64,000 nucleotides of DNA. It comes from Synoicihabitans lomoniglobus (GTDB lineage Bacteria; Verrucomicrobiota; Verrucomicrobiia; Opitutales; Opitutaceae). Where the stretch lies: positions 801,501-865,500 of the forward strand of contig NZ_CP119075.1 of the NCBI RefSeq assembly GCF_029023725.1, written 5' to 3'. Below the pieces are notes generated by a model. The model ran no database searches. It was not told the origin of the DNA and worked only from the letters and a program-made list of their open reading frames with translations. The position numbers were made by a program, and so were the translations under genes. Positions 62,281 through 64,000 of the stretch are shown here, one piece after another (positions within the stretch are counted from its first letter, which is position 1; the number at the start of each line of letters is the position of its first letter).

Positions 62281-64000
62281 GACGTGAGCAGCTGCTTCAT
62301 TAGCGACACGAGCTCCCTTAACTTTACTGGTTTGCTTATATATTCCGTCGCCCCGGCTTCCAGACAACGTTCGCGGTCGCCGGGCATGGCGAGGGCGGTG
62401 AGGGCGATGATCGGCACGTTTGGAATGGATTCGTTTGCACGGATTTTGCGAATCGCCGCCAAACCATCCATCTCGGGCATTTGAATATCCATCAGGATCA
62501 GCGAAGGGTGGTGAGCGTTGGTGAGACGAACGGCTTCGAGACCATTGCGGGCGAAGATCATCGCGTAACCGGTTTCCTCCAGGTAGCCACCGATCGTCTC
62601 GATGTTGGTTTCGTTGTCCTCGGCCAGGAGAATGAGTTGATCACGATCCGGCTCGGGTTGGGGAAATGGAGGCGTGGAGGCGGATGATTTGATCGCCTCG
62701 CGTTGGAAGAATTGCGCGAGAGCGGTCCGGGTCACCGGCTTGGTAAAATAGGCGGCGGCGTCCGGCGCGGGCGAGTCGGCCGGTTCGTCCATGACGGAGA
62801 TGAGCACGACGGGAATGTCGCGGGTTGCGGGGGTTTCCTTCAGACGTTGGAGCACGGTCAGGCCGCTTTCGTCGGGCAGCAGTATGTCCAACAAAATGGC
62901 GTCGGGTTGTTCGCGCGCCGCGGTTTCCACCACGTGGTGTCCCAGTGTTTTGGAGATGGTGGAGATATTCAGCTCGCCGAGATACCGCTCGATCTGTTCA
63001 CGGGCGTTGACATCGTCCTCGATGAGCATGACGCGACGGTAGTCACGGCGGTTGGGCACGGGAAGCGGACTGACTTCGGGCATGACTTCCTGCGGTTGGG
63101 GTAGCGTCACGCTGAAGCGGCTGCCCTGGCCGACCTCACTCTCGACCGAGACCCGGCCACCGTGCAGCTCGACGAGTTTGGCCACCATGGCGAGGCCCAG
63201 GCCGGTGCCTTCCTGCGCACGATTGAGGCCGGCATCCAATTGGGTGAAGGCGCGGAACAACTTGGATTGATCTTCCGCGGCGATGCCGATGCCGGTGTCC
63301 CAGACGGTGAACCGCACGGCGCATTCGGTCGGGAGGGCGACCACGTCCAGACCGATGTTGCCGCCCGGGGGAGTGAATTTCACCGCGTTGGTGAGGAGGT
63401 TGACCATCACCTGTTTGAAGCGCTTGGGATCGGCGAAGATGTGCGTGGTCTCAAATGTAGGTGAAAGCAGGATACGCAGATTCTTGCGCATGGCCTGGGT
63501 GCGCACGAGCAACAGGCAACTTTCGCAAAAGGGTTCCACCTCGAGCGACTCGGCGCACAATTTCAAGGAGCCGGCACCGATTTGCGACAGATCGAGAATG
63601 TCGTTGATCAACTCCAACAGATGCTGGCCGCTGGTGGAAATGGTGGTGACCGACTTAACGTGACGGTCGGAGAGTGGTCCGCCGTGTTGCTCCAGCATGG
63701 CCTCGCTCAACCCGAGAATGGCGTTGAGGGGAGTGCGCAGCTCGTGACTCATGTTGGCCAGAAATTCGTCTTTGTGGCGCGAAGCCTGGGCGAGTTCGGC
63801 GTTGGCCGCCTGTAGTTTTTCGCCGATTTCCCGTTGGGTGGCCAGCACCTCCTCGACGCGCTGTTTCTGTTGTTCGGTATCCTGCAGGAGGCTGAGGGTA
63901 GCGACCCGCGCCAATTCGAAGTCGCGGGTGCGATCCTCGACCCGTTGTTCGAGATCGAGATTGAGAGCATGCAGCTTTGCTTCGGTTTCCTTGCGTTCAG
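62277..64000 (-). CDS. Hybrid histidine kinase with two receivers (5' end outside window)
   Basis: Only the C-terminal ~574 codons are present; the open frame continues past base 64000. The visible N-terminal stretch is a coiled coil (LEQRVEDRTRDFELARV), then HisKA with H-box ANMSHELRTPLNAIL, HATPase_c (NLLTNAVKFTPPGG, DTGIGIAAED, GTGLGLAMV), receiver 1 (ILLDILLPDESGL) and receiver 2 (LILMDIQMPEMDGL). Upstream sensing domains must lie outside the window. It heads an apparent three-kinase cluster; its stop overlaps the next kinase start. The double-receiver layout suits a phosphate sink or relay in which the two smaller receiver-kinases take part. Confidence 0.92.
   Translation of the reverse strand, partial: ERKETEAKLHALNLDLEQRVEDRTRDFELARVATLSLLQDTEQQKQRVEEVLATQREIGEKLQAANAELAQASRHKDEFLANMSHELRTPLNAILGLSEAMLEQHGGPLSDRHVKSVTTISTSGQHLLELINDILDLSQIGAGSLKLCAESLEVEPFCESCLLLVRTQAMRKNLRILLSPTFETTHIFADPKRFKQVMVNLLTNAVKFTPPGGNIGLDVVALPTECAVRFTVWDTGIGIAAEDQSKLFRAFTQLDAGLNRAQEGTGLGLAMVAKLVELHGGRVSVESEVGQGSRFSVTLPQPQEVMPEVSPLPVPNRRDYRRVMLIEDDVNAREQIERYLGELNISTISKTLGHHVVETAAREQPDAILLDILLPDESGLTVLQRLKETPATRDIPVVLISVMDEPADSPAPDAAAYFTKPVTRTALAQFFQREAIKSSASTPPFPQPEPDRDQLILLAEDNETNIETIGGYLEETGYAMIFARNGLEAVRLTNAHHPSLILMDIQMPEMDGLAAIRKIRANESIPNVPIIALTALAMPGDRERCLEAGATEYISKPVKLRELVSLMKQLLTS

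Overview
The window looks like chromosome from a GC-rich, diderm bacterium of the phylum Verrucomicrobiota, most likely an Opitutaceae relative. This is inferred from gene content, not from a marker-gene search. The supporting signs are lpxA (lipid A, hence an outer membrane), a giant beta-repeat surface protein with a PEP-CTERM sorting tail, a TIGR03790-type secreted protein, a membrane pyrophosphatase, many hybrid histidine kinases, and secreted proteins carrying the C-terminal repeat typical of Opitutus-like genomes. No plasmid, phage, IS transposase, CRISPR array, rRNA or tRNA was found.

Layout. 1-4 kb: truncated membrane hybrid kinase, diverging from the two-gene mannosylglycerate (osmolyte) pathway mpgS-mpgP. 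4-11.4 kb: one 2471-codon repeat protein on the minus strand. 11.6-20.8 kb: mostly plus-strand housekeeping genes (aroB, an unknown, lpxA, pdxA, an A-type Fe-S carrier, infC, amidase, crcB, TIGR03790), interrupted by an ECF sigma factor with a membrane partner on the minus strand. 20.8-27.3 kb: clpP, a GntP permease, a pair of paralogous small basic proteins around a possible structured RNA, an esterase, an S1/P1 nuclease and a small secreted protein. 27.3-32.5 kb: a minus-strand SUF operon (Fur-family regulator, sufC, sufB, sufD, sufT, small Dabb-like protein) with two Fur-type 7-1-7 palindromes upstream of the regulator. 32.6-40 kb: aldo/keto reductase, creatininase-like protein, a FIST-sensor/hybrid-kinase operon, trxB and a triple GAF-like protein.

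40-48.7 kb is the most rearranged part. An M20 amidohydrolase, an AraC regulator, a DegT-family aminotransferase and a ceramidase-like hydrolase are followed by a chimeric pseudogene. That pseudogene joins the 5' part of a second M20 copy to the frameshifted 3' part of a second copy of the neighbouring secreted protein. 48.9-59.1 kb: a UvrD/Rep helicase, an unknown membrane protein, K+-dependent-type hppA, an unknown, a TylF-like methyltransferase, proB, frr and pyrH. 59.2-64 kb: three consecutive histidine-kinase/receiver genes, the last running off the window.

Working together: mpgS-mpgP make mannosylglycerate; the SUF genes plus the A-type carrier handle Fe-S assembly, though no cysteine desulfurase is present here; FIST plus kinase, and the three-kinase block, are signalling units; M20, DegT and ceramidase-like genes under an AraC regulator may process N-acylated or amino compounds. 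The most unusual items are the ~640-bp tandem repeats in the giant gene, the chimeric pseudogene, the paralogue pair with its intervening three-way-junction candidate, the Fur-type operators, and several distinct palindromic REP-like elements between genes.
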